Assembly: GCA_045585835.1 (NCBI GenBank)
Contig: JAZMZG010000013.1
Location: 124,001-188,000, forward strand
DNA: 64,000 nucleotides
Direction of reading: 5' to 3'
From: CALCTE01 sp045585835
Lineage (GTDB): Bacteria > Bacillota > Clostridia > Oscillospirales > CAG-272
Below, piece by piece: positions 61,009-64,000 of the stretch. Position 1 is the stretch's first letter; the number at the start of each line of letters is the position of its first letter. The position numbers and the translations under genes are program-made. The notes beneath the pieces are model-generated. The model did not search any database. It saw nothing but the letters and a program-made list of their open reading frames with translations, and was not told the origin of the DNA.

Positions 61009-62226
61009 TTACCCCCTGATTATATCGCCTTCGCAAAGAGGAATTTCGGGATACATTACAAAAAGCTCTTTAGGGTGCGGTTGACTTTCTATTGGATTTC
61101 CCGAAGTATCGTATAACTGCCCTATATTTATCTGCCTTGTCAGCTTTCCGGGCGACAAAACTCCCGCTTCTGAATTTGAATATATCTTATTATATTGACG
61201 CAGTACTGCTTTATTGGATTTTTCATCATAGCTTTCAACGGTTGCTAAAAATCCTTTTTCTTTTATATATCCGTCAAAAGAAACTTTTTTGGGGTCAGCA
61301 TTGGGAGAAGTGTAGAAAAAGCCGGTGTCATACTCTCTGTGGCTTACGCTGTCAAGCTCATCTAACAATAAAGGGTCAAACGTGTATTTGTCACCAAGTT
61401 TATAGTAGTTATCAAGCGCAATACGGTATGTATTGGCAGTTACCGCTGCATAATAAGCACTTTTTACACGTCCTTCGATTTTTAAACTCTTGACCCCGCT
61501 TTCCACGAGTTCGGGGATATGTTCGATCATACATAAATCTTTAGAACTGAAAAAAGCAGTGCCTCTTTCAAACTCCTCGACAGCTATATGGTCATCAGGA
61601 CGGTTTATTTCAGTCATTTTATATATCCATCTGCACGGTTGCGCACATTTTCCTCTGTTGCCGTCTCTGCCTGTTAAATTAGCAGACAAAAAGCAACGTC
61701 CCGAATAAGCCATACACATCGCACCGTGAACGAAAATTTCAAGTTCAAGTTCACTTGATGTATTTTTTCGTATATTTTTAATATCCTCAAGAGAAAGCTC
61801 CCTTGCAAGTACAACTCTTTTTGCGCCAAGACGGTGTAATTCGTTTGCAGTAAAGTGATTTGTACAGCTCATTTGCGTTGAAATGTGAATTTCAGCATCG
61901 GGAATTATCCGTTTAATAATAGACATAACGCCTAAATCCGCTACGATAAAGGCGTCAATTCCAATGTCTTTTATGGTATCAATATAAGCCTCTACCCCAC
62001 TTATCTCATGAGGATATGGCATAACGTTAACGGTCAAATAAACCTTTTTTCCGAGGCTGTGAGTGTATTTCACAGCCTTTATAAGTTCATCGTAATCAAA
62101 ATTTCCGCAAGCAGCTCTCATTCCGAACTCTGTGCCGGAAAGATATACGGCGTCCGCACCGTATCTTAACGCATATTCTAACTTCGTTATATCGCCTGCA
62201 GGAGAAAGCAATTCAATTTTTTCCAT
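61009..62226 (-). CDS. Peptidase U32 family protein (TrhP-like tRNA hydroxylation)
   Basis: Family U32 protein, 405 residues. LLSPAGDITKLEYALRYGADAVYLSG at the start, IVADLGVMSI, STQMSCTNHFTANELHRLGAKRVVLARELS, EIFVHGAMCMAYSGRCFLSANLTGRDGNRGKCAQPCRW (compressed; the four conserved Cys of U32 proteins) are all present. In B. subtilis U32 proteins next to mltG (YrrN/YrrO) were linked to 5-hydroxyuridine at tRNA position 34 (TrhP), and the gene order here is similar. I chose the ATG at 62226; GGA is 7 bases upstream. Confidence 0.88.
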   Translation of the reverse strand: MEKIELLSPAGDITKLEYALRYGADAVYLSGTEFGMRAACGNFDYDELIKAVKYTHSLGKKVYLTVNVMPYPHEISGVEAYIDTIKDIGIDAFIVADLGVMSIIKRIIPDAEIHISTQMSCTNHFTANELHRLGAKRVVLARELSLEDIKNIRKNTSSELELEIFVHGAMCMAYSGRCFLSANLTGRDGNRGKCAQPCRWIYKMTEINRPDDHIAVEEFERGTAFFSSKDLCMIEHIPELVESGVKSLKIEGRVKSAYYAAVTANTYRIALDNYYKLGDKYTFDPLLLDELDSVSHREYDTGFFYTSPNADPKKVSFDGYIKEKGFLATVESYDEKSNKAVLRQYNKIYSNSEAGVLSPGKLTRQINIGQLYDTSGNPIESQPHPKELFVMYPEIPLCEGDIIRG

Positions 62227-62241
62227 AACCAAATCCGTACT

Positions 62242-63452
62242 CTATTTCATAGCTTCGTTAGCTTTTTTAACGGTTGCTTTATTCTTTAAATGCTGAGAAT
62301 AATTAGTTGCGTAATACGTGGTACCGTCAAATGAAGAAACAAAGTAATAATACTTCGTGCTTTCGGGATAGAATGAATAAGCTATCGCTTCATATCCGGG
62401 ATTACAAATAGGTCCGGGAGTAAGTCCTTCGTATTTGTAAGTATTATAGCGGTTATCAATATCGAGCATTTCTTGCGTGATCTCAACAGATACCTTGTCC
62501 AAGAAATAGTTTATCGTGGCATCCGATTCGAGTCTCGGGAATGAAGAGCTCTTCAATCTGTTATGGAAAACACTCGAAATAAGCTCATAGTCGGTAGGTA
62601 TTTTCGCCTCTTTTTCTATTATTGAAGCGAGAATAATAAGTTCGTCTACGCTCATTCCGAGCTTTTGTGCTCTTGAATAATATTGTTCTTCAAATTTCAC
62701 TTTAAAGTTGCGTAAGAATTTATCTATTACTTCGACTTCACTTTCGAGAGGTGTGAAGTCATAGGTGTCGGGAAAAAGATATCCTTCAAGTCTGTAATCT
62801 CTATACTCGCTAATTGTTTCAATCGCAGGTAAGAAATCATATTCAAAATCATAGTTATTGATTACACGCTTATACTCTTCCTTTTCACCGATTCCGTATG
62901 AAACAAGAATATCTATTATTTGTTCACAAGTGTAACCTTCCGGTATAGTGATCCTGATTTCTTTGACTTCCACCGATTTATATTTAAGTTTATCTCTGAT
63001 GGTATCGTAATCCATCTGTGAGTTAAGCTCTATTTCACCCGTTAGATATTTACCGTTATCGTTGCGGAGCTTTGAATAAAGCTTAAAGGCGCTGGCATAC
63101 TCAATAATTCCGTTGCTCTCAAGTTCGGTTGCTATCTGGTCAACGGTTGCATATTCGCCGAGCGTTATGGTATAGGTGACATCGTCTGATTTCTTAAAAG
63201 CAAAAACATCGTTTGCCATTTTGGCAAGAGTAGTGGCTATAAAATAAGAAATTCCGACAACAAAAGCAATATAGAATATGCATTGTACAAAACTGATGAT
63301 CACGGAAATATAAGTCTTTTTGCCGCTCTTCTTTGGTTTTGATTCTTTTTTGTTTTTTTAGCAGTTTTCAATTTAATATCACTGCTTGAAATTGCTCGCG
63401 TTTCACCGTCTGAAGCATCCGTCGGAATTATATTTTGTTTGTCTTTATTCAA
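62242..63452 (-). CDS. mltG: Endolytic murein transglycosylase MltG, with an apparent -1 frameshift near the start
   Basis: Membrane-anchored lytic transglycosylase that cuts nascent glycan strands. The main frame shows one membrane segment (FVQCIFYIAFVVGISYFIA), a LysM-like part and the catalytic region: IILASIIEKEAK with the Glu, SVFHNRLK, and YKYEGLTPGPICNPG. The best start, TTG at 63452 with AAAGGAGG 8 bases upstream, is in another frame and stops at 63300 after 50 codons. Both frames fit only with a -1 shift near 63345-63359, in A7-C-A6-G; read across it the protein is cytoplasmic tail, basic KESKPKKSGKK, then membrane segment. GTG at 63303 has no ribosome site. Cause: sequencing error, mutation or programmed slip. 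Confidence 0.85.
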
Positions 63453-63466
63453 AATTTATACCTCCT

Positions 63467-64000
63467 TTAAACAACGTCAAACGCTATTGCCGTAAATATT
63501 ATAACAAGCACTAAAAAATAAGGCGACAAAAATATTTCGGCGTATGCGATTGGTTCGGTTTTTAATCTTTTTTCTTCTTTTTGCGGCTTAACTGTTGAAA
63601 GTTTTTTATAATATGCATCAAGTACAGACAAAAAACTAAATAAAGCAAGTAACGAAATTATGAGCAGTAACACTATTATAAATTCGGTATTTACAAAGTT
63701 ATAAAGTAAATTGTAAAGATATTCGCCTAAAAACAGCATAAACAGATTGTGCAACAAATGAATTATAAACGCTTCTGCTATGGAACCGGTAATTAAAGCA
63801 ACAACGGAAATTATTATTCCGGATACAAAATAATACGGAAATTCCGCAAACGAAAAATGGAACATTGCAAACGTTATTGAGGAAAATAAAACGGTGGGAA
63901 GCAAACCGTATTTCTCGTATTCCCTGAGGACCAATCCTCTAAAAATAAATTCCTCTAAAAAAACCGGCAATAATACTAAGAATAAAACCGTCAGTATTAC
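63467..64000 (-). CDS. CPBP family intramembrane metalloprotease (partial, cut by window end)
   Basis: Membrane protein of the CPBP (Abi, RCE1-like) family; the frame is open to the window edge, so the true start is outside. EEFIFRG is motif 1 (EExxxR), AMFHF is motif 2 (FxxxH) and HLLHN is motif 3. At least five hydrophobic segments are visible. No ribosome site precedes the TTG at 63970, which also falls in a hydrophobic stretch, so it is not the start. It lies 15 bases before mltG; function in this context is unknown. Confidence 0.82.
   Translation of the reverse strand, partial: VILTVLFLVLLPVFLEEFIFRGLVLREYEKYGLLPTVLFSSITFAMFHFSFAEFPYYFVSGIIISVVALITGSIAEAFIIHLLHNLFMLFLGEYLYNLLYNFVNTEFIIVLLLIISLLALFSFLSVLDAYYKKLSTVKPQKEEKRLKTEPIAYAEIFLSPYFLVLVIIFTAIAFDVV

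Noticed and set aside
62242..63303. GTG at 63303 as the normal mltG start
   Set aside because: No ribosome site, and it would begin within the membrane segment without the usual cytoplasmic tail, while a perfect site lies at 63452 in the other frame.
1..64000. CRISPR arrays, insertion sequences, prophage, tRNA and rRNA genes
   Set aside because: No regularly spaced repeats, transposase, integrase or phage genes, and no cloverleaf-like or rRNA sequences were noticed on reading; a tRNA search would confirm.

Overview
The window looks like a piece of chromosome from a low-GC, endospore-forming, anaerobic Gram-positive bacterium of the class Clostridia; the Oscillospirales are a guess from gene style, not a proof. 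The evidence is: spore genes (spoIIGA, ytfJ/gerW, a pdaA-type cortex deacetylase, a dacF-like carboxypeptidase, a SpoIIIE-type translocase); strong GGAGG-type ribosome binding sites with many TTG starts; a T-box riboswitch; and a ferredoxin-dependent oxoacid oxidoreductase. Almost all genes are chromosomal housekeeping genes. I see no prophage, insertion sequence, CRISPR array, rRNA or tRNA gene.

Layout. 1-645: start of spoIIGA (minus, cut by the window edge). 646-1095: a 450-base gene-free stretch with strong inverted repeats. 1096-12516 (plus, except one FkbM-type methyltransferase): murC; then lonA, engB, an M50 protease, scpA, scpB, ytfJ, dacF-like, rluB-like, yqgF and a sugar kinase. 12568-18497 (minus): zinc-ribbon membrane protein, mreB, acyl-ACP thioesterase, then tsaD, rimI, a low-molecular-weight phosphatase, dCMP deaminase and galU; a cluster of DnaA boxes lies over the likely thioesterase-mreB promoter. 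18688-21839 (plus): pth, gyrA. 21874-40134 (minus): one tightly packed 15-gene run, spoU-type methyltransferase, dprA, topA, trmFO, plsX, rnc, smc, ftsY, rdgB, yhbY, a nadD-yqeK fusion, rsfS, leuS, a PII-like protein and a cation/proton antiporter. 40284-44558 (plus): a T-box riboswitch followed by an acyl-CoA ligase and iorA-iorB. 44579-49960: LacI-type regulator, cytidylate-kinase-like protein, DUF1015 protein, recD2. 50048-53125: pdaA-like deacetylase, VanZ-like protein, serine hydrolase. 53161-64000 (minus): mltG (apparent frameshift), U32 peptidase family protein, cysteine desulfurase, mrp, thiI, cinA, a GNAT acetyltransferase, ftsK/spoIIIE and a small coupled protein, with a CPBP protease at the edge.

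How the genes work together. SMC, ScpA and ScpB are all present, giving a complete condensin, alongside DNA topology (gyrA, topA), translocation (ftsK) and DNA processing (dprA, recD2). ThiI lies two genes from a cysteine desulfurase, its expected sulfur donor. The most interesting unit is the T-box operon. Its leader reads best as tyrosine-specific, and because a T-box switches genes on when the amino acid is scarce, the acyl-CoA ligase plus indolepyruvate oxidoreductase are better explained as salvage of arylacetates into aromatic amino acids than as amino acid breakdown. Other points worth a check are the DnaA-box promoter upstream of the mreB unit, the mltG frameshift at a dnaX-like slippery sequence, and the PII-like protein coupled to an antiporter.
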